5,345 nucleotides of DNA, taken from positions 1 through 5,345 of the forward strand of contig JAYEJW010000619.1 of the NCBI GenBank assembly GCA_034716535.1. Reading direction: 5' to 3'. How positions within the stretch are numbered: the first letter of the stretch is position 1; the number at the start of each line of letters is the position of its first letter. A program made the translations under genes and the position numbers. The DNA comes from JAYEJW01 sp034716535. Lineage in GTDB: Bacteria > Pseudomonadota > Gammaproteobacteria > Chromatiales > Chromatiaceae. The notes under the pieces are model-generated. The model made no database searches. It saw only the letters and a list, made by a program, of their open reading frames with translations, and was not told the origin of the DNA. Below are positions 1 to 5,345 of this stretch, piece after piece.

Positions 1-2255
1 TCCGGGTCCGCGGCGAACCGCTCGCAGGCCTCAACACCGTTCTCGGCCAGGGTCACGCGAAGCCCCCAGCTTCCCAGCAGGTCTTCCATGAGCTCGCGCA
101 CCGAGGCCTCGTCGTCCGCCAGCAGGACCCGGCCGCGCAACCCCGCCGGCTCGCCCGCTGAAGACGCATCGCCCTCCGATGGCTCGACCTGTGTCTGCCC
201 AACCGCCAGCGCGGGGAACCATGCGGGGAACAGAACGCGCACCGCCGTGCCCTTGCCGGTCTCGGTGTCCACGCGGATATGGCCCCCGTACTCGTGCACG
301 ATACCGTGCACCATGGCGAGCCCCATGCCGCTGCCCTTGCCAACCTCCTTGGTGGAGAAGAAGGGCTCGAAGATACGCTCGAGCGCCCGGGGCCCGATGC
401 CGGTTCCGGCGTCTTTTACGGCGAGCTCAACGAAAGACCCCTTGACGGGCTGGTGGCAGGAAGTGCAGACGCAATCCGGGCAGCTCGCGGACTGCAGCGA
501 GATCGTGAGGGTCCCCTTACCCTGCATGGCGTCACGGGCGTTGATGCACAGGTTCAACAGGACCTGCTCGACGTGCAGGGGATCGAGGAGCACACGAGGC
601 ACATCGGGTGCGAAATCGGTTTGGATCTCGACGCTCGAGGGCAAGATCGAATGCAGGAGCTTCACCGCCTCGTTCAGGTGTGGCGCCAGCTGCAGCGGCC
701 TCGGCTCGCCGCGCTGGCCGCGACTGAAGGTCAGCATCTGCTGGATCAGCTCCTTGGCGCGCTGGCCGGAACCTTCCGCTCGGTCCAGGTACTTGGAGAG
801 CTTGTCGTCACGGTAGCGCTCCGCCCGGTCCTGGGCCATGACCAGGTAGCCCATCGTTCCGGTGAGGATGTTGTTAAAGTCATGGGCGATGCCGCCGGTA
901 AGCTGGCCTATGGCCTCCATCTTCTGCGCCTGGCGGAGCTGGCCTTCCAACCTGACCCGCTCCTCCTCGGCCCGCTTGCGCTCGGTGATATCACGGAGAT
1001 ACCCGATGAAAATCCTGCCGTCCGGACCCTGGGCCACGTCAATTGCGAGCTCGGCGGGGAACTCGCTACTATCGGTGCGCATGGCGGTGATCTCGACCCG
1101 GCGACCCAAGTATGGTCCCTCGCCCATATCCAGATATCGCCGCATCCCAACGACGTGGGCCTCACGGTATCGGGCGGGGATGATCAGATCGGCAAGGGAT
1201 TTTCCCATCACGTCAGAACGCGCGTAGCCAAAGGTCTCCTCTGCCGCCGGGTTGAACTCGATCACCCGACCCTGTTCGTCCATCCCGATGATGCAGTCGA
1301 GGGCGCACTCCACCGTGGCGCGCAGCCGGTCCTCGCTCTTGCGCAGGGCGTCTTCGCGCTCCTTGCGGTCGGTGATCTCGCGCGAGACGGTCAGGATGCG
1401 GTCGACGCCGCCGATCTTGACCAGCTTGATGTAGACCTCGTCCCAGTGCAGGCTGCCGTCCTTGTTACGCCGGTGCCACTCCACGTGGACCGCCCCCCCC
1501 CGTTTGGCGCGCTCGATCAGCTCGACTGCGCTGTCCAGCGTGTAGGGCGGAACCCCGGAACTGAGCATCCCGATGTCGACCCGTCGCATCTCCTCGGGCG
1601 TGTACCCGTACAGCTCGCAGGCCTTCGGGTTGACGTCGAGGATTGCGCCGGTGTCGGCGTCTTGCACAAAAAGCGCATCCTCGGCGGCCTCGAAGATACT
1701 GCGGTAGCTCTCCTCCGAATATCGACGGGCCTGGTCCACGTTCCGTCTTTCGAGCTCAACCGCCGCACGCACGGAGAAGATCTTGAGGATGCACTCGGTG
1801 AGCTCGCGGTCGAACAACGACTTTCGGTCCACTGCCGCCATCAGGCCCTTCGACCTGCCGCGGGAGTCGAACAGGGGGATGGCCGCGTAGCCTATCCCAC
1901 CGATCTGGCGCACATGGGGATCCGGGAAAAGTCGCTGAATCCCCTCCGGGTAGTAACGGAACTGCTGACCCACCACGTTTTCGCAGGGGGTGCCTTTGAG
2001 GGCATACTCGAAGTTGGGCAACAAGCGGCCGCGGTCACAGACGGCGATGGTCCGGATCAGATCCGCGCTGCCATCCACCAGGATGCCGATGAAGACGAGA
2101 TCCACGTCCAGTCCTTTGGCTGCGCCGAGCACCAGGACCTCGAAGATATCGCCCCCCACGGGGCTGGCGACTGCGTCGGCGACGAACCGCAATGCCCTGC
2201 GCGAGGCGTCGGCAGCGGAGGTCTGATCGGAGGCGTCTGTGTTCAGGGCGTGCAT
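1..2255 (-). CDS. Soluble hybrid sensor histidine kinase (GAF-PAS-PAS-HisKA-HATPase-REC), C-terminus cut by window edge
   Basis: The reading frame is open from an ATG at 2255 to the left edge: 751 codons are visible and it continues. No membrane segment or signal peptide is seen, so it is probably a cytoplasmic sensor that autophosphorylates on histidine and relays phosphate to its own receiver and possibly to the adjacent regulator. Domains by residue: GAF about 10-170 (GTPCENVVG, then GYAAIPLFD); PAS about 183-300 (SIFEAAEDALFVQD); PAS about 306-430; HisKA with phospho-acceptor H458 in GGIAHDFNN; HATPase_c with N-box N572 (NLCINARDAM), G1 box D615 (DAGTGIG) and F/G2 boxes (FEPFFSTK, GSGMGLAMV); receiver from about 710 with acidic D714-D715-E716. 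The phospho-acceptor Asp of the receiver lies outside the window. Four cysteines (C592, C595, C597, C600) sit just before the G1 box. An in-frame TAG lies ten codons upstream with no other ATG between, which supports this start. Its Shine-Dalgarno (GGGAA, 2265-2269) is weak, and an out-of-frame ATG sits five bases upstream. The input signal is unknown. Confidence 0.95.
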   Translation of the reverse strand, partial: MHALNTDASDQTSAADASRRALRFVADAVASPVGGDIFEVLVLGAAKGLDVDLVFIGILVDGSADLIRTIAVCDRGRLLPNFEYALKGTPCENVVGQQFRYYPEGIQRLFPDPHVRQIGGIGYAAIPLFDSRGRSKGLMAAVDRKSLFDRELTECILKIFSVRAAVELERRNVDQARRYSEESYRSIFEAAEDALFVQDADTGAILDVNPKACELYGYTPEEMRRVDIGMLSSGVPPYTLDSAVELIERAKRGGAVHVEWHRRNKDGSLHWDEVYIKLVKIGGVDRILTVSREITDRKEREDALRKSEDRLRATVECALDCIIGMDEQGRVIEFNPAAEETFGYARSDVMGKSLADLIIPARYREAHVVGMRRYLDMGEGPYLGRRVEITAMRTDSSEFPAELAIDVAQGPDGRIFIGYLRDITERKRAEEERVRLEGQLRQAQKMEAIGQLTGGIAHDFNNILTGTMGYLVMAQDRAERYRDDKLSKYLDRAEGSGQRAKELIQQMLTFSRGQRGEPRPLQLAPHLNEAVKLLHSILPSSVEIQTDFAPDVPRVLLDPLHVEQVLLNLCINARDAMQGKGTLTISLQSASCPDCVCTSCHQPVKGSFVELAVKDAGTGIGPRALERIFEPFFSTKEVGKGSGMGLAMVHGIVHEYGGHIRVDTETGKGTAVRVLFPAWFPALAVGQTQVEPSEGDASSAGEPAGLRGRVLLADDEASVRELMEDLLGSWGLRVTLAENGVEACERFAADP

Positions 2256-2358
2256 GGCATTTGTTTCCCGTTTGTACCGAGTCTATCAGCTCACGCCGCA
2301 GGGAAATCAGTCTGAAACGAAAAGGCTGCAATTGAAACAATCCGGAAACAAACGTCCC
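2256..2358 (-). other. Gap between regulator and kinase with GAAAC-type direct repeats
   Basis: This 103-base spacer separates two genes on the same strand. I see no terminator (no GC stem followed by a T-run) and no good sigma-70 promoter, so co-transcription is likely. Read on the plus strand it carries GAAACGA at 2314-2320 and GAAACAA at 2334-2340 and 2345-2351. The last two are 11 bases apart, about one helical turn; the first is 20 bases from the second. Tandem repeats in phase with the helix are typical of OmpR-type regulator sites, so this could be an autoregulatory site, but that is inference and the repeats are short. Confidence 0.35.
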
Positions 2359-3087
2359 CTAGCCCTTCCAGGGTACAAACATGTAACCCACGCCCCGCAC
2401 CGTGCGGATGGACTGGGGCTTGTCGGGGTCCTGCTCGATCTTGCGGCGGAGTCGGGCGATGCGGATATCGACGCTGCGGTCGAAAGCGTCCCAGTCCCGG
2501 TTCTGGGTCAGATTTAGCAGCTGGTCGCGCGTGAGGGGACGATTGGGACGTTGGACGAGCACCTCCAGGAGCTCAAACTCCATCCGCGTGAGCGGGACTT
2601 CCTCCCCGTCCTGGTCGAACAGTTGGCGGCTGTCCAGATCCAGAAGGCAGCGGCCGGCCGCGACCCTTCGGCTCCCCGCGGGGGTCTCCGTCAGCTGCGC
2701 ACCCGCCTGTGCGCCGCGCTGGTAGCGACGCAGGACGCTTTTCAAACGCGCCTTCAGCTCCCGGGGATCGAAGGGCTTGGCGATGTAGTCGTCCGCGCCG
2801 ACCTCCAGGCCCACGATCCGGTCCACCGTCTCGCCCGCCCCTGACACCATGATGATGCCGATGTCGAAGCGCTCGCGGATGTAGCGCGCGAGGCTGAGGC
2901 CATCTTCGCCGGGCAGACCCACGTCGAGCAAGGCCGCGCTCGGCGGATCACCTTCGAGAGCTTGACGCGCCATGGCACCGCTGTCGGCCGAAACGACCTC
3001 ATAGCCTTGCTCTGACAAGTAATCCTGAAGCAGATCCCGCACGTCGGGATCGTCGTCCACAACGAGCACGCGCACGGACTCGGTCAC
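2359..3087 (-). CDS. OmpR/PhoB-family two-component response regulator
   Basis: A complete 242-residue protein, the usual length for the family. The N-terminal receiver (about 5-120) has the acidic pocket D11-D12-D13, phospho-acceptor D55 (LLDVGLPGEDG), conserved S82 and K104 in the AKPFDPREL motif. A linker of about 25 residues leads to a C-terminal winged-helix DNA-binding domain (about 148-240), with LTRMEFELLEVLV, the recognition-helix region around DRSVDIRIARLRRKIE, and the closing wing TVRGVGYMFVP. All key residues are present, so it should be a phosphorylation-dependent transcription factor. The start is GTG at 3087, chosen because GGGAGGA lies six bases upstream. It precedes the hybrid kinase by 103 bases on the same strand, so the kinase is the likely partner; pairing an OmpR-type regulator with a soluble hybrid kinase of the HDFNN type is less common than with a membrane EnvZ-like kinase. 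The specific regulon cannot be named. Confidence 0.96.
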   Translation of the reverse strand: MTESVRVLVVDDDPDVRDLLQDYLSEQGYEVVSADSGAMARQALEGDPPSAALLDVGLPGEDGLSLARYIRERFDIGIIMVSGAGETVDRIVGLEVGADDYIAKPFDPRELKARLKSVLRRYQRGAQAGAQLTETPAGSRRVAAGRCLLDLDSRQLFDQDGEEVPLTRMEFELLEVLVQRPNRPLTRDQLLNLTQNRDWDAFDRSVDIRIARLRRKIEQDPDKPQSIRTVRGVGYMFVPWKG

Positions 3088-3092
3088 AGGAA

Positions 3093-3099
3093 TCCTCCC
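3093..3099 (-). promoter_or_regulatory. Shine-Dalgarno of the response regulator
   Basis: On the minus strand GGGAGGA is followed by TTCCT and then the GTG start at 3087. This is near-perfect complementarity to the 16S rRNA tail at ideal spacing, and it decides in favour of the GTG start. Confidence 0.85.
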
Positions 3100-3117
3100 A
3101 ATCGTCGGCGAATGCCG

Positions 3118-3146
3118 AGTATACGCAGTGGTCGTCCTTCCGAAAA
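3118..3146 (-). promoter_or_regulatory. Candidate sigma-70 promoter of the response regulator
   Basis: On the minus strand the hexamer TATACT (3118-3123) matches the -10 consensus at five of six bases. About 17 bases upstream is TTTTCG, a poor -35 with three matches. Transcription would begin near 3111, leaving a leader of about 24 bases that contains the Shine-Dalgarno. A small inverted repeat (TCGGC, four-base gap, GCCGA, 3105-3118) overlaps the -10 edge and the expected start point, where an operator could sit. The weak -35 suggests dependence on an activator, possibly the regulator itself. This is a by-eye assignment. Confidence 0.35.
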
Positions 3147-3349
3147 CTCCATTGGCTTCTGAATAGGGTCCGCCGGGACCTGCTTCAAACCAACAAGGTG
3201 CCTTCGCGAAACCGGAGCTGGACCCGGGCCCGGCCCGAAGCGATCCCGATTTCTCCTGCCGAACGCCCCTTGCGCAGAGCCTTTGTGACCCGCTAAATCT
3301 ACGCCCATTTTACCTGAGCTTGACGCCCGCCCTCCTAGGGTAAGCATGC

Positions 3350-3376
3350 CGCTGGGGCCGGATGCCCTCCCCAGCG
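3350..3376. repeat. Perfect 8-bp inverted repeat (CGCTGGGG / CCCCAGCG)
   Basis: CGCTGGGG at 3350-3357 and CCCCAGCG at 3369-3376 are exact reverse complements separated by 11 bases. No T-run follows on either strand, so it is not a classical intrinsic terminator. It could be a protein-binding site or an RNA hairpin. Confidence 0.5.
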
Positions 3377-3524
3377 AAGCACCGAATTCTGTACATACGC
3401 CGTTCGCTCTGTCGCTTATCAGGGCACGCTGTTCGCCATCCTCCAACTATAGACCCGCCTTACGCTGAATCATCCAACGGATGGCCATTTTCAGATCTCC
3501 TCCGGATGGTTGAATGCGAGAATT

Positions 3525-3548
3525 CAGGCGCCGTGCGCGGGGCGCCTG
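3525..3548. repeat. Perfect 8-bp inverted repeat (CAGGCGCC / GGCGCCTG)
   Basis: CAGGCGCC at 3525-3532 and GGCGCCTG at 3541-3548 are exact reverse complements around the 8-base spacer GTGCGCGG. The arms are almost all G/C and would form a stable stem. On the minus strand AATTCTC follows, which is not a proper U-tract, so terminator function is doubtful. Confidence 0.5.
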
Positions 3549-3750
3549 CAGCGCCACGCCCCTCGGTCCGTCATGCGCTCTCGGTCGCCGGCCTGCCACC
3601 GTCCCGGCGCGCGAAACGTGGGATCAGCATCGGACCCCGGTTGAGGACTAGTTTGGACCGCACGTGTAACCGGCGGGATTCGGGCTGGTATGGGATTTGT
3701 AAACGGAAGGTTTCAGGAATTGGCAGCAAGGGAGACTAACGGCCCCTTCG

Positions 3751-3775
3751 TGTAGCCCATTGCGCACGGGCTACA
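3751..3775. repeat. Perfect 8-bp inverted repeat (TGTAGCCC / GGGCTACA)
   Basis: TGTAGCCC at 3751-3758 and GGGCTACA at 3768-3775 are exact reverse complements with a 9-base spacer that itself contains the palindrome TGCGCA (3761-3766). It lies about 115 bases before the small rightward gene. No T-run follows on either side. The nested symmetry fits a dimeric regulator operator as well as it fits an RNA hairpin. Confidence 0.5.
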
Positions 3776-3877
3776 AGCGGAAAACACTCCCTTAACAATT
3801 CCCGCCCATGGTGAAACCGTCCCGTTACCTGGGCTTCCTAGGCTTATCAACAAGGAAACCAGTCCAAACCATCGAGC

Positions 3878-3883
3878 GGGGAG
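3878..3883 (+). promoter_or_regulatory. Shine-Dalgarno of the 56-residue ORF
   Basis: GGGGAG is followed by the seven-base spacer ATCGGCA and an ATG at 3891. The strength and spacing are the main reason to treat the short frame as translated. Confidence 0.75.
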
Positions 3884-3890
3884 ATCGGCA

Positions 3891-4061
3891 ATGAGCGTTT
3901 ATCAACTGCAGATCAGGGCGCGGAACGAATGGTACGGTTCCAGAGACCTTCAGCGAGAGTACGCGACTCCGGAGTACTACTGGTGGGAGAAGTATCAGCG
4001 CGTCTACTGCCCAGAGTGCCGCGCCAATCTGATGCTGCTGCATCCGGGAAGAGCCGGTTGA
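3891..4061 (+). CDS. Small aromatic-rich protein with a single CPEC motif, function unknown
   Basis: A 56-residue frame runs from ATG to TGA, beginning MSVYQLQIRARNEWYG. I do not recognise the family. It is rich in aromatic residues (seven Tyr and three Trp), many clustered in PEYYWWEKYQRVYC, and it has one CxxC pair (C40, C43 in YCPECRANL) followed by a hydrophobic patch LMLLH with H51. One CxxC could be half of a zinc knuckle, completed by dimerisation, or could bind metal with H51; a redox role is also possible. There is no signal peptide or membrane helix. Evidence that it is real: a strong Shine-Dalgarno at ideal spacing, a non-random composition, and codon use more like the neighbouring genes than the spacer. 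It lies 183 bases before the disrupted acyl-CoA synthetase, same strand. A GACGC/GCGTC mini-hairpin (4060-4073) begins at its stop codon. Confidence 0.7.
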   Translation: MSVYQLQIRARNEWYGSRDLQREYATPEYYWWEKYQRVYCPECRANLMLLHPGRAG

Positions 4062-4194
4062 CGCGTTCGCGTCGCCAGCATCGCGTGCTTGCGGCACGAT
4101 CGGGGTCGCCGGTCCGGGCGATTCCCCGTCGTTCGACGCCTCCGTCCGCCTCCCTTGCCCCGAAGACCGCTCGATGGTAGGTTCCCGCTTGTGT

Positions 4195-4218
4195 CCAACC
4201 CGTGCGGTTGGTCTTTCC
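4195..4218 (+). terminator. Weak terminator-like hairpin or operator before the ligase
   Basis: CCAACC (4195-4200) and GGTTGG (4206-4211) form a perfect 6-bp stem with a five-base loop, followed by the pyrimidine-rich stretch TCTTTCC. This resembles a weak intrinsic terminator for the small upstream gene. It lies only about 20 bases before the ligase ribosome binding site, so it could equally be an operator or attenuator for that gene. The rest of the 4062-4244 gap shows nothing coding and no clear promoter. Confidence 0.25.
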
Positions 4219-4231
4219 ATTCCGTTTCAAT

Positions 4232-4239
4232 GGGGGAGG
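4232..4239 (+). promoter_or_regulatory. Shine-Dalgarno deciding the ligase start at 4245
   Basis: GGGGGAGG followed by TTGAG and ATG at 4245 is an excellent ribosome binding site. It overlaps an in-frame ATG at 4230 and makes 4245 the preferred start over 4230 or a far-upstream TTG at 4089, whose arginine-rich leader resembles no ligase N-terminus. Confidence 0.8.
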
Positions 4240-4244
4240 TTGAG

Positions 4245-5267
4245 ATGCCGCAATCGGGACCGCCGCTGGACGCCCCTATCCGGCTCTCCAATTTGCTCGC
4301 CCGTGGACTTGCGGCCAACCCCGACGATCCGGCGCTGGTTGCGGCCGAGAGAAGCTGGACCTGGCGCGAGTTGGACCAAGCGATCAGCCGCTATGCGACC
4401 AATTTGTTGGATCTGGGTTTGCAGGCGGGGGACCGTGTCGCCTCGCTCATGCCGAACCGCACGGCGCTCCTGTTGCACTACCTCGCCTGTATCAAGGCCG
4501 GCCTGGTCGCCACGCCGCTCAACTATCGATACATGCCGCCGGAGATCGATCACGCGCTCGAGGTGAGCGAGGCATCGATCCTGTTGGCGCACGCCGAGCG
4601 CGACAAAGACGTTGCCACGAGCAAGCTCGCCGGCCGGTTGCCGCTGGGTGTCATCAGGTACGGCGCCAATGACGGGCGGAGCCCGAGCTTCAAGGCGCTG
4701 CTCGAGCACGAGCCGTCGGCCAGGGACCTGCCGACGCCCGATCCGGCCGATCCCGCTTTCATCTTTTTCACCTCCGGCAGCACCGGTCTGCCCAAAGGGG
4801 TGACTCACGCCCACGAGTCCCTCGGCTGGATGTTCGCAGGTATAGCAGCGGGCCTGGAGCTTACGTCGGAGGACGTGCTGTTGCCTGGTTCGTCGATCTC
4901 CCATATCGGCGGGTTCATGTTCTCGTTCGCCACGCTGTCGGTCGGGGGACGCGTGGTCCTGGCGAGAACGTTCGACGGCGACGAGTTGCTGCCTCTGATG
5001 CGGACCTATCGGCCGACGGTACTCAACATGCTTCCGTCCAAGCTGCTCTGCCTGGTACGGGATCACGGCGCCACCCGCAAAGACTTCGACTCACTCAGGT
5101 TGTGCCGTGCTGGTGGGGACAAGGTTTCGGCCGAGCTGGAACGCGAGTTCAACGACCTGACAGGACTCATGATCGACGAAGGATACGGGATGACCGAGAT
5201 TGGCCTCGCGATGCTTAACCTGAAGTTCTTATTTGAGAAAGCTAATATTATCTTATCTATCAGCTAG
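4245..5267 (+). pseudogene. AMP-forming acyl-CoA synthetase / AMP-acid ligase, 3' end lost at an insertion junction
   Basis: The intact family activates a carboxylic acid with ATP to an acyl-adenylate and transfers it to CoA. From ATG 4245 the protein matches the N-terminal domain of this ANL superfamily: SWTWRELDQAISRYA (early conserved block), GDRVASLMPN, the phosphate-binding A3 motif FTSGSTGLPKG (residues 175-185), the ISHIGG region, LRLCRAGGDKVS, and the A5 motif GYGMTE (313-318). After N325 (base 5219) the similarity stops and 15 unrelated residues (LKFLFEKANIILSIS) run to a TAG at 5267. These 340 residues compare with a usual 500-560. Missing are the end of the N-terminal domain, the A7/A8 hinge (TGD and RIK-type motifs) and the C-terminal domain with the catalytic lysine, so the product should be inactive. 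The abrupt fall in GC at the break points to an insertion rather than gradual decay. Substrate cannot be predicted. Confidence 0.88.
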
Positions 5268-5345
5268 ATAGCGAAAAATCGGTGTATCCGCTCTGCCTAC
5301 ACCTGGATGTTTTTTAGCAAATCGAAGGCATGTTGTTGCGTCGCG
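5220..5345. mobile_element. End of an insertion sequence interrupting the ligase gene (partial)
   Basis: From about 5220 the base composition changes to AT-rich (for example GCTAATATTATCTTATC) and the ligase similarity ends. The segment contains a minus-strand coding tail that stops at 5297, leaving about 77 noncoding bases to the junction, a normal layout for the end of an insertion sequence. The first bases at the junction, CTGA, are also the terminal bases of IS10 and IS50 in the IS4 family; four bases are weak support. An imperfect palindrome (CTATC, five bases, GATAG, 5257-5271) is present. The other end of the element, its inverted repeat and target duplication lie outside the window, so boundary and family are provisional. 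Confidence 0.6.
5297..5345 (-). CDS. Probable transposase C-terminus (last 15 codons)
   Basis: On the minus strand the frame from the right edge to a TAG at 5299-5297 reads ATQQHAFDLLKNIQV. A QQ-x-A-x-DLL style ending followed by a short noncoding tail is reminiscent of IS4-like transposases, but 15 residues are too few to assign a family. Its position inside the AT-rich segment that breaks the ligase is the main support. Another minus-strand frame is open for 30 codons (RDATTCLRFAKK...) and cannot be excluded. Confidence 0.45.
   Translation of the reverse strand, partial: ATQQHAFDLLKNIQV

Larger units (their letters stand above)
3100..3877. other. Divergent intergenic region, no convincing gene
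   Basis: About 780 bases lie between the leftward two-component genes and the rightward small gene. Open frames exist on both strands but use codons evenly, including ATA, TTA, TCA, CGA and GGA, unlike the strongly GC3-biased genes around it. They have no recognisable motifs and poor ribosome binding sites. The visible structure consists of three perfect 8-bp inverted repeats (3350-3376, 3525-3548, 3751-3775), palindromes at 3203-3210 (TTCGCGAA), 3224-3233 (CCGGGCCCGG) and 3481-3488 (ATGGCCAT), and the putative leftward promoter at its left end. It could contain an unannotated small RNA or the remains of a lost gene, but nothing proves either. Confidence 0.6.

Noticed and set aside
279..2315. 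A 678-codon open frame on the plus strand antisense to the kinase
   Set aside because: It is the mirror of the real gene: high GC at third codon positions removes stops from the complementary frame. It has no recognisable domain, while the minus strand encodes a textbook hybrid kinase throughout.
3084..3446. A 120-codon minus-strand frame upstream of the response regulator
   Set aside because: It runs over the regulator's ribosome binding site and probable promoter, has low-complexity Gly/Arg/Pro-rich composition and no motifs or convincing start.
3362..3739. A 125-codon plus-strand frame in the intergenic region
   Set aside because: Codon use is unbiased and includes codons rare in the real genes here, there is no good ribosome binding site, and it contains one complete inverted repeat (3525-3548) and starts inside another (3350-3376). 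No recognisable motif.
3751..3775. The TGTAGCCC/GGGCTACA hairpin as an intrinsic terminator or tRNA fragment
   Set aside because: No T-run on either side and no cloverleaf arms around it; kept only as an inverted repeat.
3825..4230. Minus-strand frames of 105-131 codons across the small CPEC gene
   Set aside because: Arg/Ser-rich shadow translations without motifs; the plus-strand frame has the better ribosome binding site and composition.
4089..4244. N-terminal extension of the ligase from an upstream TTG
   Set aside because: The extension is an Arg/Pro-rich stretch unlike ligase N-termini, and the strong GGGGGAGG site places the start at 4245.
4227..5066. A 279-codon minus-strand frame opposite the ligase
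   Set aside because: Antisense shadow rich in Arg and Gln with no domain; the plus strand carries unmistakable ligase motifs.

Overview
The window comes from a high-GC proteobacterium. The strong G/C preference at third codon positions and the protein styles (PAS/GAF hybrid kinase, OmpR-type regulator, FadD-like ligase) fit a gamma- or betaproteobacterium, but the genus cannot be fixed from sequence alone. The last ~125 bases are clearly more AT-rich and look like the end of an inserted mobile element.

Layout. Bases 1-2255 (minus strand) hold the first 751 codons of a soluble hybrid sensor histidine kinase: GAF, PAS, PAS, HisKA, HATPase_c, then the start of a receiver domain that runs off the left edge. 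Upstream of it on the same strand, after a 103-base gap, is a complete 242-residue OmpR/PhoB-type response regulator (2359-3087) with a strong Shine-Dalgarno sequence, a GTG start and a possible promoter. The two probably form one two-component system transcribed leftward, regulator first.

Bases 3088-3890 are an ~800-base divergent intergenic region with no convincing gene. It contains three perfect 8-bp inverted repeats with 8-11 base spacers. To its right, reading rightward, is a short gene (3891-4061) for a 56-residue aromatic-rich protein with one CPEC motif and a very good ribosome binding site; I do not recognise its family.

Next is an AMP-forming acyl-CoA synthetase/ligase (start 4245). 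Its sequence is normal through the GYGMTE motif, then changes abruptly at about base 5220 into AT-rich DNA and stops 15 codons later. The missing C-terminal part carries the catalytic lysine, so this is a disrupted gene. The AT-rich segment contains, on the minus strand, what appears to be the last 15 codons of a transposase ending at 5297, so an insertion sequence is the probable cause.

No CRISPR array, tRNA, rRNA or defence system was seen. The most interesting points are the small CPEC protein, the four-cysteine insertion inside the kinase ATPase domain, the hairpins in the divergent region, and the insertion junction.
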